Positions 46,031-57,817 of a DNA stretch of 64,000 bases are shown here, one piece after another. This DNA comes from Anadara kagoshimensis (lineage: Eukaryota > Mollusca > Bivalvia > Arcoida > Arcidae). Below the pieces are notes generated by a model, which searched no databases, was not told where the DNA came from, and saw nothing but the letters and a program-made list of their open reading frames with translations. Both the position numbers and the translations under genes were made by a program. Location of the stretch: NCBI GenBank assembly GCA_021292105.1, contig CM037870.1, forward strand, positions 9,397,558-9,461,557, in the 5' to 3' direction. The stretch's first letter is position 1. Each line of letters begins with the position of its first letter.

Positions 46031-46525
46031 TTAGTTGTTTTTTTCTGTTTCGTGTTCTGTGATAACTGTTTGAGATATGGAACGATCTGCAAAAGATATT
46101 GTGGTTTTATATTTCAATTTACCGTTGACGTTTAAACATGACTGTTTATGTAATGTTTCAACAGAATTGATACCTAACATGATTATTACAAGCATTAAAC
46201 AATTGTCATATCTTCCTGTTAAAACAGAGCTTGTCACTTCCCGAGCAATTACTTGATTTTTGTTCTGCGGTTGTATATACACGCTTCCTCGCAACAATGT
46301 GCACATGGAAGTTAAAAGAAAATTTGTCTTTTTTATGGTGTTAGAGTACCAAATGAACCGGTAAAGGTAACACGAGTTCCAAAAGAAAAAAAAAGAAAAG
46401 AAAAGAAAAAAAACCCGAAACAAACCGTTTTTGTATGTTTGTATGATTGACAGAGAGAGAGTTCTATGATTACTAGACCGTGGACAACACATCTGTAATA
46501 ATTGTGAACGACAAAAATATAACAC
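46031..46525 (-). CDS. Unassigned open frame, uncertain
   Basis: A 164-codon minus-strand frame. Its N-terminal half runs through a T-rich tract (FFLFFSFFFFW) and is unlikely to be coding. The C-terminal half (about 46265-46031) is more balanced: NQVIAREVTSSVLTGRYDN, SVETLHKQSCLNVNGKLKY and DRSISQTVITEHETEKNN. A diverged second copy of the SC.N.N.K.K segment lies at about 45740-45830 on the same strand. I recognise no family. It might be a decayed exon pair, part of an unknown repeat, or a chance frame. Confidence 0.2.
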   Translation of the reverse strand: MLYFCRSQLLQMCCPRSSNHRTLSLSIIQTYKNGLFRVFFLFFSFFFFWNSCYLYRFIWYSNTIKKTNFLLTSMCTLLRGSVYIQPQNKNQVIAREVTSSVLTGRYDNCLMLVIIMLGINSVETLHKQSCLNVNGKLKYKTTISFADRSISQTVITEHETEKNN

Positions 46526-47054
46526 ATCTTATAAGTGTACTCAAACTTACACAAAAAGTTAAACATGTATAAACTACAACTTAAGTCATCAAAATCAAAA
46601 TCAAACATACCGATGCTATAAATCGGACATCAATTCTGATGTGGTCGATATTGTAACATTTCTTTTGGTACTAGAACAAGATTTTAAAAATCGTTAAAGG
46701 TATCCAGAAATTTAAGACGTCATTTTGAATATCTCTTATATTTCTATTTTTAGTTTCAAAACAGGATTGCCAAAATTCTCTAAATTTTATTTAAGGAAAA
46801 TCTTAATAAGAGCCACCGCTTTGCCATAGTATGCTTTTATTAATCGTTTCAAAACGCCCCCATAAAAACAATTTACTGAATCTACACTAAAACGGTATGT
46901 ACATACTAATTATGTATTTGTTAAACATCCAAACTCATTGAATCTCTTTCTGCATAGTACACTTTCATCGATATAAGAATTGTTTGTACAACCTCTTGAT
47001 ATTTGCAGAGATATGTCTTCTGTGCATATATTTTGGAACAGGGTCCGACTGGTA

Positions 47055-47475
47055 TTATTTAAATTAAGTTTGCTTTCGAATAAAGCTGCTGATAAATAAA
47101 TTGCTGATTTGGGGATATTTTAGTTTGGACTTATCAAGACTCTAAACAGTTTTATGGCTGTCATCACAATACTGATAATAAGTATGATAAGTATGATGTC
47201 TCTGTATCCAAATTACCCTGGATATATGTCCCATATATAGTTCCACCTTCCTTTGATTTTCATGTATGACGTGGGTAGCTAGTTAGACGGGGAATTCTTA
47301 CTCTGTGGTAGTAATAGACCTCGCTTTAAAATGACAAAGAACATATGAAAGTAATGTAGGTATTTACCCTTCCACAGCAACCGGTCTCAGTTCCCTGGTG
47401 GAAGTTCACATGTTTAATTAACTTTTACTCTGCTTTTAGGATCGTTATTAGCACATGGGTTGGTATGTTTGTTTA
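47055..47475 (+). mobile_element. Retroelement family A, decayed RT C-terminus plus 3' end
   Basis: Traces of the RT C-terminus ('cagttttatggctgtcatca', 'gtatgatgtctctgtatcc') are followed by 'gatatatgtcccatat', 'cagcaaccggtctcagttcc', 'ctggtggaagttcacatgtt' and the tail 'cacatgggttggtatgtttg'. A short insertion separates the two halves of the core. Confidence 0.7.
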
Positions 47476-47485
47476 AAAAGTAAAT

Positions 47486-47517
47486 ACTACTACTACTACT
47501 AATAATAATAATAATAA
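47486..47517 (+). repeat. (CTA)n-(ATA)n microsatellite
   Basis: A trinucleotide run of CTA then ATA units directly after the family A tail. Confidence 0.85.
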
Positions 47518-48054
47518 ACTTAAAAACTGGTAAACTTTGTTCTCTGGTTAGTCAGCATAATGTGTCAAATAAACATATATTAGCTAATTTTAAGCAGAGT
47601 AAGATGGAATATTAAGCAAGCGTTTACATCACCTTGATTGAGTTGTGAACCTATTCAAGCATTCCTTGTTTTCAAGCAATTTGGTTTGTCAGATCGGTTC
47701 TGTTAATTATGCATGAAAGGATTTACTCTCAGTGACGTCATACTATTGTGTATGACATACAGGCTACGCCATAACGATGTTTCTATAAACTGAATATATG
47801 AAATGAAAATATTTTTTCTACAAAAGGAAAATTAATTTCATTTCATTTCTATCATAAATTCAATTTTATTAAAACATAAAATGTAATATTATTCATTTTA
47901 CAATAAAAATACACAATCCCTTTAACTTCACATAATATTGAAACAAGGATCCCTAAGTTTACAATAGTCTTGCAATGCATATTGGTGCAGAAAAAAAATC
48001 GGCAAACAGATTTAAAACTCCGGTGTCACTTTTATCCATTTCAGCATGGATTTG

Positions 48055-48099
<45 letters not shown>

Positions 48100-49458
48100 A
48101 TAAATAATAATTTTAAACGCCATAAACAATTATAATCAACAAATTATTTGTTGCTTTAATTAAACAATTAGTCTAGTATTTACATGAAGTTGTTTTCCTG
48201 TTGAAAGCTGAGTATTTACACACGTTAATCTGTGCAGTGTCAAGTCCTTCATACACACACACTGGCTGACTGGCGATATATCAGGAATTATAAATAATTC
48301 TGGGAATTAACACTGAAAGATTCTTGTATAATCTTGACACTTCATCAATGGTTGGAATACCAAATCTTCTCGAGTATTGTACAGACGGCGTACAAAAATC
48401 AGGAGATGTCCTTCAAATTTGACAAATTATCTTCATCGCGGGCGGTAACGCGTTAAAATTAAGGTTGGTGAAAAAGTTATGAGTATTTCTTGTCGAAAGG
48501 CCGTACACAACTGACCATGCACACTGACCCTATCCTAATGATCCGTTTATCATACAGAACCCCCCGTTATTGATAAGTGAGGACGCATGATATAACTAAT
48601 TATTCTTATTAGTAGCCCCTCCCTCGTGATACACCTCTCTGTCATTACACCTAACACTTGCATTACTTTAGGTCAACATGAATATTAGTCAATGTTTCAT
48701 CATCTCATCATTGCTAGAACTTTTGGAAACTTAGCAGAGAATGGCGGGTTGTATCTTTATTCTCCCGCTGGGCGGCGCATCTCTAAACACCTTTCAACTT
48801 TGACATACAATGAAACATTGTGCCTTAGGACATGTAATCCTACGGTTCGGAAGACACAATTGATGACCATATATCTTTAACTTAGGACGTGCCTTAAAAC
48901 AATCTCATAGCTTTTAATTTCTATCAATTTCTAAGTTGTGTGTAAACTTTAACGAGTCTCCTGACTAGCGGAGGGCCGGCCTGAACCATTCATTTATGAA
49001 TCAACTGTGGTATAAGGCATGACAAATGTTATAGCTCTTCGTTATCATAACACCGAAAGTAGGAGATAATACCGTATCTCTTATATACATTTGACATTTC
49101 AATTTCATTTAACGAACATCTTATTTAACCGTTTTAGTTGGACTTTTCCAATATTTCAAATTTTAAAAGAGAAAAAGGATTCAAAGTGAAATAGTAGTCA
49201 AATTTCAGAATTCCTAACTTGTTTACACTCAGTGGATCAGTTTTTCCGTACTTTAAAAGGGATTAAAATGTTTAAACCACAACTATTAAAACATTAGGAT
49301 ATTTTACCATCACTTGGACGACGGACGGAAAGGGATAGTTTGAACACTGGTTTTTACATTATTGGCAGGTTATACGAGGATAAATAAAAATAGATATAAA
49401 TGGTATATAGTATGCTACAACATGAGAGACAGAATATCCGTCATGAACGGTAAACACC
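47518..49458. other. Upstream flank of Wnt9
   Basis: No exon recognised. Holds an (AAAT)n microsatellite at 48055-48096. The 5' untranslated region and promoter of Wnt9 should lie in the right part; a slightly GC-richer patch at 48400-48460 is noted, but no promoter element can be assigned. Confidence 0.4.
48055..48096 (+). repeat. (AAAT)n microsatellite
   Basis: About ten uninterrupted AAAT units. Confidence 0.95.
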
Positions 49459-49744
49459 ATGCAATTTAGTCAATACTACATACTCGGAGTACTCTTATTA
49501 CTTATTATACCATTTACTACTGGATATTTTGGGTAAGTACAAAAATCAACACGCAAAAGTAGAAAGAACGAAAAAAAAAAAAACAAAAAAAAAAAAAAAA
49601 AAAAAAACAGGTAATTATTATCTTGTAAAATATGAGAGAGAGCATTCCCTTAATTTTCTTAGATTTTTGAATTATTAGAGAGAGAGAGAGACAGAAAGAA
49701 AATTTTCTTTATCTTGTGATCTTGTTTCACATTGGTATTTTTCT

Positions 49745-49790
<46 letters not shown>

Positions 49791-49914
49791 ATTTGCTTGT
49801 ATCATATTGGTATATTTTTATTCTTGGTGTCATGTGCTACTTTGGATTTTTTATAAATTATGCAATGTGCTATTTTTAATACATTATTTCATAAATGTTC
49901 AAAAGTAATATATG

Positions 49915-49962
<48 letters not shown>

Positions 49963-52334
49963 TGTTTGGGTTTCAATTAAAGGATGATATATGATTATTA
50001 CATTGAGACAGTACATATAATACACTAAGCTATCACATATATGCTAAAAATCATGTTAAATACTGCTGACACGACAGAGAGTCAGGCATGTTGACTGGGA
50101 GAATGATTAACCTTGTACTGCTAATGAATTATAACCACTGACAATTACATGTACCTACCAGGGTGTCAAAATATAACTAAAATAAAGACAAAAACAACAA
50201 AATTATAACTAAATATAAACAATATAACATCTAAAAATAAACACAAAATTTATCTTGAAGAATTTCACATTAAATTGAAAATGAAGAAATGCTAAGTGTG
50301 AAGAGGTTTACACCAAAATGAAAAATGAAAAAGAAATATTAGATTTGAAGTTTTACATCAAATTGAAAAATGAACAAAATATTAAATTTGAAGAGTTTTA
50401 CATATAAATATAAATAAACATTTATTTTTGAAGGATTTCCTATTAAAATAATTCAGTTTTATTACAGAATAAATGTATTTCACCGAATTTTTCCGACTAA
50501 AGCGTGAAGATAAAGTTAGTAGTTTACTAATCATCTGGGGAGTGATGTTGTGATCAGACAAGTATCTGATAGTACAGTAACTAGATCTCTAATGAATTAA
50601 GATGTTTCTGATACCTCACTACTTATCATCAGGCTATATTTTTCACATTAATACACCTTACAGTAAACTCTAATAGAAACTAGGGGGAATTTTCGCAGCT
50701 CTTGAAAACGTATCTCTTTGTAACAGAATTTGACATTAAACTTGAAGGAGTGAAAAACTGAGATTATTCTTTTTTTCTTTTAACTTTTTTTACAATTATC
50801 AAGAATAAGATTGATTTAAAATTTATGAGTTTAAAAGTGAAAAAAGAAAGAAAAGAAGAACGGAAAAGTATAGATTTCGGTATATATATAAGTATGTATA
50901 TTACTTTTTTCTTCTCGAAAAGTGTTAATTTTATATATTGGTATTAAGAGCGTTTAGTGTGTAGAAATACAAAGAATTTATACTAAAATCTGACCTTGTA
51001 TCATTTAACCATTATTTTATATGAACAAACTATTTTCAAAATTTTATTGATCAAATAATTTCAACATGCTCTTGCATAAATAAAACTGTGAAAGTTCCCA
51101 CAACAAATTGGAGATCAGAACTGTCACATGAAGGCCAATACTAACATGTATAACGTAGAAATTCTTAATAAATCGATTATGTTCTTTTATCTCAATAATG
51201 TAACGTTAATACTTTCACTTCACATGTTGTTGTGAACCATGTTTCAATTATTTAATCTTTAACAAAATTAAATACCAATATTCCCTGTTTGTATACAACT
51301 ATTAGGAATATATCTATATGAATTGGACATGGACCGGTATCTTTGTGTTCGATATTTATTATCGTAAAGCCTAAATGGCAACATGTCTTATTTGTGATCA
51401 ATACTGGATATATAATGTCTGTCAATTCTAGACTTTAAAATATGAATATTTAGGAATAAAACTGTTTACAGGTGTCGGTTAATTTTTTTTCAAAAGTTTT
51501 TAAATGAATTACACATGTATCCTTCCAACCGACTCGTTTTAGCACCAACGAGTAAACAAAACAACGACAGCAAAGCCGCTGAAATAGCTAGCAACAGCAG
51601 TAGTAACAACAACAACAACCGTTGAACAGCAATAACAACAACAACAACAACAAAGACAACAACTTAGTGACTTTAAACAACATGTTTTCAAAATACAAAA
51701 AAATATATAATAATAATAGATAGAATAGAAATTTAACCATTTTAATAATTTTAAGCAAGAAATATACATTTAAGCTGAATTGACAAAAGTCAATCAATCA
51801 GAAGTCATACTGTAGAATTTTACATAGAAAATCATTGCATGAGGATGGTTTTCTGATCACTTTAGTTTTGTGATATTGTCATATACCATTTGTTGAATGT
51901 ATTGTATAAATAAATTTTAAAAAATGGTATATGACAATATACAAATATTCATTTTTACATGGAAGAAAAGGTAGCCCATAAGAATGCTTACCTCTATCAG
52001 TTATTTTGATAATAATAGATATATATTCGTTTAGTGTATATTTTATTTTTCTTTCTCAGATTAACAGCTCGGGACCCCGTACTGTCTATAATCTTTAATC
52101 TAGAGGATAATAATTCCATAGAGGGAGGCAGAAAACGTGTATCAAACTCTAAATTATGTGAATTGATGAAATTACACAGAAAACAAAAGAGAATGTGTAG
52201 AAGGGGGCGTGGTGTCGCACAGTCGTTAGTGGAAGCAATGCATATATCGGCCAGGGAATGCCAACTGCAATTTGTCAATGAAAGATGGAACTGCTCACTA
52301 GCTGAACCTTACAGACTAAATATTTTACGTAAAG
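49459..52334 (+). CDS. Wnt9: Wnt9-class secreted signalling ligand, first two coding exons
   Basis: Exon 1 (49459-49532) encodes a signal peptide, MQFSQYYILGVLLLLIIPF with TTGYF, and ends at a gtaagt donor with two bases of a Gly codon. Exon 2 (52060-52334) follows a 'tttctcag' acceptor, completes the Gly and reads LTARDPVLS; it ends at gtttgt in phase 1 after 116 codons. The joined YFGLT motif is typical of Wnt9 N-termini. Further Wnt hallmarks are LCELMKLHRKQKRMCRR (residues 57-73), ARECQLQFVNERWNCSL (89-105, with conserved Cys92 and Cys103) and the exon-end ILRKG, equivalent to the LLKRG boundary of vertebrate WNT9. Wnts are lipid-modified, secreted, and signal through Frizzled/LRP receptors. 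The acylated Ser loop and the C-terminal cysteine domain belong to later exons, which I could not find before 64,000. Intron 1 (2.5 kb) contains several GA/GT microsatellites. Confidence 0.92.
49571..49607 (+). repeat. Poly-A tract with C interruption
   Basis: A12-C-A22-like tract 40 bases into Wnt9 intron 1. Confidence 0.85.
49749..49789 (+). repeat. (GA)20 microsatellite
   Basis: Uninterrupted GA dinucleotides in Wnt9 intron 1. A shorter (AG)n lies at 49677-49692. Confidence 0.95.
49828..49912 (+). mobile_element. Decayed relative of the 'tgtcatgtgcta' MITE
   Basis: 'gtgtcatgtgctactttgga' starts here and a shorter 'caatgtgctattttta' follows. The word matches the edge of the array at 58349-58912, suggesting a shared mobile ancestor. 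The inverted partner is not clear. Confidence 0.4.
49915..49962 (+). repeat. Compound (GT)n-(GA)n microsatellite
   Basis: About ten GT units followed by about thirteen GA units, in Wnt9 intron 1. Confidence 0.95.
51320..51352 (+). mobile_element. Retroelement family A, tail unit only
   Basis: 'gaattggacatggaccggta' plus 'tctttgtgttcgat' is the terminal tail unit without any body. It lies in Wnt9 intron 1. Confidence 0.5.
51607..51664 (+). repeat. Interrupted (CAA)n microsatellite
   Basis: CAA units broken by 'ccgttgaacagcaat'. On the minus strand this generates the Cys/Leu/Val-rich apparent peptides. Confidence 0.9.
51873..51940. mobile_element. 68-bp foldback element (MITE) in Wnt9 intron 1
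   Basis: Perfect 19-base inverted arms, 'atattgtcatataccattt' and its reverse complement, flank a 30-base AT-rich loop. The element lies about 120 bases before Wnt9 exon 2. The arms match those at 14770-14861. Confidence 0.8.
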
Positions 52335-53831
52335 GTTTGTACGATAATTGATTTATATATATATGTATATCTGTTAAGTTTGACACTTGATTCTGGGTCT
52401 ACTTCAAGTGTTACATAACTGTGTCCAGTAGTCTGACAACAGAGACTAGTAGGAGATATTTTATCTCATTATATCACCCTCACCCCAGAGGAGATAAGAT
52501 AGCATTCGCATCAGCAGGTGTATGGCTCCCTAAAGAAAAGTATATATACCAATAAGCGTGTGTCCGTGCATGTGTGTGTTCTACTAAAATACGTTTAATT
52601 TTTGCGATGCGAGTAAAAAATGAAATTATTCTATTATTATTCAAACACACGTCGTGCCACTTCGCTTATCGCCACAAGTCCCAAAGTCTTATTTCCTGTG
52701 TGTGTGCGTGCATGTGTGTGTTCTTCCATATACCTTATTATATATTATTATTGCGATGCAAAACGAAATAAAATTAATACATGAATCAATTATATGTGTT
52801 TGGAACTATTGCGGCATTTTTAGGTAAAGTAATTGAATTTTTTCATTTAATATGTGAAGGTGATTTTTCTCATTTAGAACAGAGAAGAAAGAAGTGTTTA
52901 AACTTACATTAATAGAAGCAGTTGACATTCTTATTCAAATGTCAAGAACTCGTTTTTGAAATCAGTAAAATGCAAACATTTTCAGCTATCCGCTATAACC
53001 ACTTGAATCTGACTGAACTTTATTTTTTATGTTAACTTAGTAATTTATTTGAAGATGAAAATACACATGTTGATCACAAGTGCTAACGGGGAGTTGCTCA
53101 ACTGGATAAATAAACAAAAAAAAAAACTCTCAACAGCTTAAAAAAAGATATCATATGATTACTCGAACAAAGACCTATTGTCCTGCTCAATATAAAAAAC
53201 TTTTTCTTCATGGCTGAAGTGTGTATATATCTTTGGATAAATTTATTTGTTAAATTCCTAGGTTAATTGATTGTGTAAAATAACACCAAATTATATATAT
53301 TACAGAGATCAATAAAGTCTGGATGATCGATTGTCAATTATTGATCAAGGTAAATTCATTTTGTAGACGTCGCCCCCTCCCTTTATCAATTATAACAGTA
53401 TTTCCCATCATAGTTTATCAACCTATTTTGTCATGTTATACGCCCATTAAAATACTTTAGGATACTCTCGTCCATGATGTGATAGATATAAATAAACTAT
53501 TTACTTACTTATTTTATGAAGAAGATTTTCAACACTATGATATAGAATGTAAAAACATTTTCCTTGATAACCTTATCTTTAAAATATTTTTTTCATCTTT
53601 TTTCATTTCTTTCCGAAATCGATGGTTTTCTCCGGGCACCCCTTTCTCTTCCACCATCCCCGAACTGATCGCCTCAATGTAAATGAAAAAAATATTGACG
53701 GAATCTTTAATCGCCATAAATAAATAAATATGGTGTAGACAATAAAATTCGATACAATAACTTATTAATCTCCCATGATCAACAGTCTCACACATCCATA
53801 CATTAGTTTCAACATAGTAAGAATTTTAGCT

Positions 53832-53870
<39 letters not shown>

Positions 53871-55437
53871 TACACAAACCTTGTATTATCAATTATATAT
53901 AGAAGAGACATATAATATATTGGTTACCGTACAGACAATCATTAAAAATAAAAGAAAATTACGTCTTTTTACCGTCCTTTATCTTTTTCACGTTTATTTG
54001 GAGATTGACACCGATAATTCTACACTAAATTTAGTAAAACCGTTAAGATAAACAAGTAGTTAGTAATGTGTTTTAACATTATCTACAAGTGTTTTCAGAA
54101 TTAGCTGCCGGCAGAACTGATTTTTCACTAATCACAAATGAAGGATGTTACATTTTATCTTGTTTTAAATGGACCATGATCTCACATAAATATAGTATAC
54201 AACGTATACTTATAAACATGGTTACTTATATATAAAATAACTAAAAATATGTTGTTTGAGCTTCCCACGTGTAATTAAGCCTCTGTTATAACATTTAGTT
54301 GATAAATAAGAATGTCTTTTTACATAGAAACTTTTTTGTAACTTTCTCTTTGTGATATTTATTTATTACAACTAAACAATTCGAATGAGATGAAATTAAA
54401 TTCAAAACAAAAATAATGACCCACATGAGATTGCAATATTGAATGTATACATCTTACAATTCGGCTTTGAAGGCGTCTAGTTAACGATGTAGTAACTTTG
54501 TAAGGTTACAATGCTAAATGGTATAGCTAGACCGTTTGTTCTGAAATTAGTTGCAAGTCAAACAGCTTGCCCGAAGTCTTACAAGTCACACATCTTGCAC
54601 GGGAACGCGCAACCGCAAGTGTTGACTATGGACTTGCAAGCCTCAAATTTTACCAAAGACTTACAAGTCACACAATGTGGCTTGTAACAACTCCTAATGA
54701 AGTCCGACGCCTAATGAAGCTAGACATATTGTTCGTTGAATTCTGTTGACACGATGATTCATTTCTTGCAGAGGCGCTCGCCAAAATTCTGAGATGCATT
54801 GTCAAAGGCTATGCCAATTTAACTTGCGATAGTCACATAGAAAAAGCCCAGTGGTTGTCCGGTACCTACACTTGACCGCTTTTGTTCTAGAGAGGGCCAC
54901 GAGGCAATTAATTCCTTATTTTACGGAATGGCTCAATTGTTGAGGCCTTGTTAGACCAAATTTACCATTACACGAAGAGTATTTTTTTAATATGACCCCT
55001 TCTGAAAAATCCAATATTATAAACATTGACTCTGTATTCACCATATCGTTATTTACACTAAGCAGTACTATAATTTTAGTAACATATCTAAAGATTACAA
55101 CTTAATAAACAAGATTGCAAAAAAGTTTATGTTTAAATTTGATGAATGACTTAAATGACATACCGGCATAACACGCTAAATTATATCATGTGTTATATAA
55201 AATATGTATTAAAAAAATATATAAAAGAATTAAAATACGGTATATTGAATTTAAATGCATGTAGTAGGTAAATTAGTAAGACTTGATTTTATCCTGATGT
55301 AGTGTTGATGTCCTGTATGTACATAAGATAATGCAGCATTACGCGACGGACATTCACATGTAGCAATAGAACACCCTGTATAGTATGGAGTAGATGGAAG
55401 TAACGAAAACATGCAATGAGGCTATCAGAAACTGTCG
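52335..55437. other. Wnt9 intron 2 (probable), no further exon found
   Basis: Follows the phase-1 donor of Wnt9 exon 2. I searched by eye for an exon starting with the FKET..LYA-type segment expected next in Wnt9 and did not find one. It holds a (CT)16 microsatellite (53835-53866) and a duplicated word 'cttacaagtcacaca' (about 54578 and 54660). Confidence 0.5.
53835..53866 (+). repeat. (CT)16 microsatellite
   Basis: Uninterrupted CT dinucleotides. Confidence 0.95.
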
Positions 55438-55545
55438 CACCAATCCATGTCCAAATCACAACCCCAAAGCAAAGTTAAACTTTTAGAAAATCACTTGCAC
55501 TTCCACCAAGGAACAGAGAAGTTTGACCGGGTGCTCCGCGAATGT
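55438..55545 (-). mobile_element. Retroelement family A, 3' end
   Basis: Plus view 'caccaatccatgtccaaatc', 'cttgcacttccaccaaggaa' and 'gaccgggtgctccgcga'. Short and 5'-truncated. Confidence 0.75.
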
Positions 55546-55957
55546 TTAATTTTTAGATTTAAAAGAGTTGGTATTTCAAATTTATTCTGTTAAGTTCATT
55601 TCCTTTAAGAATGATTTATTTTGTGTATTTTCATTCGTTTCTTTCTGTAAAATAATGATTTAAGGTCATGAATGTAAATATACATATGTTGTATTTTGAT
55701 TATGGTTATAAATCCATCGATTAAGTTTTATTTCTGTGTGGCTTTTGCAAAACAGGGTCATGCAAAGTCTCGATGTTAGTCAGTTACTCACAATGTTTAG
55801 CCTTTAACACCGATACGATTAAATTCAAAATCACAAATGGAAAACTAATATTGATATTGGTCTAAAATTGATAGTCTACACATGATTTTTGTGTCTCGTT
55901 TTGCATATAGTGCGTGAAAAAGTTGAGGGTTTTGTTGTGAACAGTTTACTATTCTGG
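55546..55957. other. AT-rich spacer, nothing recognised
   Basis: Sequence between a family A fragment and a SINE. No exon or repeat recognised. Confidence 0.4.
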
Positions 55958-56216
55958 CAGTAGTAGGCAGGGGTTCTAACCTACGTCCACTCGCTCTTGA
56001 GGAAGAATTACGCTCTACCACATAACCACCAAAAACTGCCGGATCACAGCACCTTTCATCGCCTAGGGTCAAATACCACTCGTAGTAGATCCCAGTGTTG
56101 GAAAGTTTGTTAGTTGGTTGTGGTTTTCTCCGGACACCCCGGTTTCCACCAACTCGATGTAAGTGAAAGAATCTTGAATGGGGCATACAACTATATTACT
56201 TCACTTCACTTCTAGG
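55958..56216 (+). repeat. Chimeric SINE: minus-strand tRNA-like head beside a plus-strand tail
   Basis: 56042-55960 on the minus strand reads 'ttttggtggttatgtggtag' with 'gtaggttagaacccc' (A- and B-box-like). From about 56043 on the plus strand the words 'cacctttcatcgcctagggt', 'ggttttctccggacacccc' and the tail 'gatgtaagtgaaagaatctt' follow, ending 'attacttcacttcact'. The opposite polarities indicate a rearranged or composite insertion. Confidence 0.55.
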
Positions 56217-57166
56217 TCTGTTTATCTAGTAACACATTTATTATTTTTGTTACAATGTTTTTGTGTTGCTCAGATTATTTATGACAAAATAGCAAACATT
56301 TAAAACAATTTTAAAATGATTTAATTTTGGTGTTTATTCATGAATACACATTGTTGGTATTATTTATTGACCAATAACCTCTCCCACACATCGTGAGTCA
56401 AGTCAGCATCAAAAGCAGACGACACATCATGTCACCAGACTCTTGTTGGTTTCCATGATGGCGGTCTACCAAGCTGTCAGAGCCTCTAGCCTGGTGGCCG
56501 ATGATTAACTAAGAACCTGATTTATCTCTTACTAAATGGCTATTACGATTCTTTGAAGATGTTACTCTTTTGTGATTTAACACGGTTTTACTCTATGACC
56601 CTGTTAAATTTTGAACAATAATCTAGAATTTATTGGTAATAAATTCAATTCAGTTAGAATAAAAATCAACCTTAAAACAGATTTTACGAAAAACATGCTG
56701 ACAGAAATAAAGAAATAAAGAAAACTGTATATAGACACTAGGAAATTCCTTTCTTCTTAATAGAAATCAAATGGTCATTTTTCATTGTCCAGTATCAGTG
56801 CTATAAAATTGAAAGTCAATAAAATGGCGAGTAATTCAGTGTTAATAGGTGATAGTATGTCAGTTTGATGGGTATTCCTATCTATATAACTTCTAAGTTC
56901 ACATTTATCGGGTTACCAGTTTATTCACTTTGGTATTCATTCCGGTATTGTTTACCACCGATGTCTTTTAATTAAACAATTTTCCTTTCATTAGTCAAGC
57001 CCTATCTGCTTTACACCGATGTCTCAGCAGATAGTGTTACTAAGACGGGACTTAAATTCCAATATCCCGATAAATATCCGTATAAGTAGACATTACATTA
57101 TAATCAATACTACATAATCTTTATTAATGTTACTATACATATTTCTACACTTTCTCATGGTTTGTA
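56217..57166. other. AT-rich intergenic/intronic DNA, nothing recognised
   Basis: No exon, RNA gene or repeat from the families above was identified. Confidence 0.4.
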
Positions 57167-57168
57167 TA

Positions 57169-57817
57169 CAGTACAGACCTGTCCAAAGTTTAACGCTAGT
57201 GCCAAATTAACAGGTCATATCGCCCCTTAGCTATATCTTGTCATCTGCCAAATTGACGGCTCATCTCGTCCCCTTGTTAGTTGTATCTCGGAAGCTGATA
57301 TCTATCTCTCAGCTACTTTTTGCTCACTGCTGACTATCCTGACTAATGAGAGGTTAGACACCTTCCACCGTAAATGCCTACGTAGGATACTGAAAATACA
57401 TTGGCCTGAGAAGATCTCAAACAGCGAACTTTACACTCGCACCAAGACCACACCACTGTCCCATACGATCAAAGTGCGAAGATGGAGATATATAGGTCAC
57501 ATTCTGCGTAGAGAAACTAACAGTAACATCAAGATAGCACTAACCTGGAAGCCTGAAGGTAAAAGAAAAGCTGGAATATCAAAGAACACCTGGAGAAGAA
57601 CAGCTGAAAAAGAAAGCATTGAGAATAGATGGAACATATGACAAGGAACAGAAGCAACAGCAAGTGACAGACAGGGGTGGTAGAATGCTCAACGACCTCA
57701 CGAGTCCTTGAAGACCCAGAGAGGATGTACTGACTATCCATATTTTAGCCACTCGACATCCGAGTTTTCGACACCTTTTCGTTAGTTAAATGTTAACATT
57801 TCGACAGGTCTGTACTG
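57169..57817. mobile_element. Tc1/mariner-like MITE split by a LINE insertion
   Basis: Ends CAGTACAGACCTGTCCAAAG and, reverse-complemented, CAGTACAGACCTGTCGAAAT, flanked by TA (57167-57168 and 57818-57819). Without the inserted 400 bases the element would be about 249 bp, close to the 207-bp copy at 45001-45207, and the remaining interior shares words such as 'ttagctata' and 'tatatctctc/tatctctcag'. Confidence 0.85.
57340..57729 (+). mobile_element. LINE 3' end (RTE/BovB- or CR1-like RT C-terminus)
   Basis: An uninterrupted frame reads RKCLRRILKIHWPEKISN, then RRWRYIGHILRRE, KPEGKRKAGISKNTWRRT and stops near 57640. These are hallmarks of the region after the reverse-transcriptase domain in non-LTR retrotransposons. 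The fragment is bounded by direct repeats CTGACTATCC (57330-57339 and 57730-57739), a target-site duplication, so this is a 5'-truncated insertion into the MITE. The absence of stops in the remaining frame suggests it is fairly young. Confidence 0.85.

Noticed and set aside
51539-51797. Minus-strand frames rich in Cys, Val and Leu
   Set aside because: Generated by the (CAA)n/(AAC)n microsatellite read on the opposite strand.
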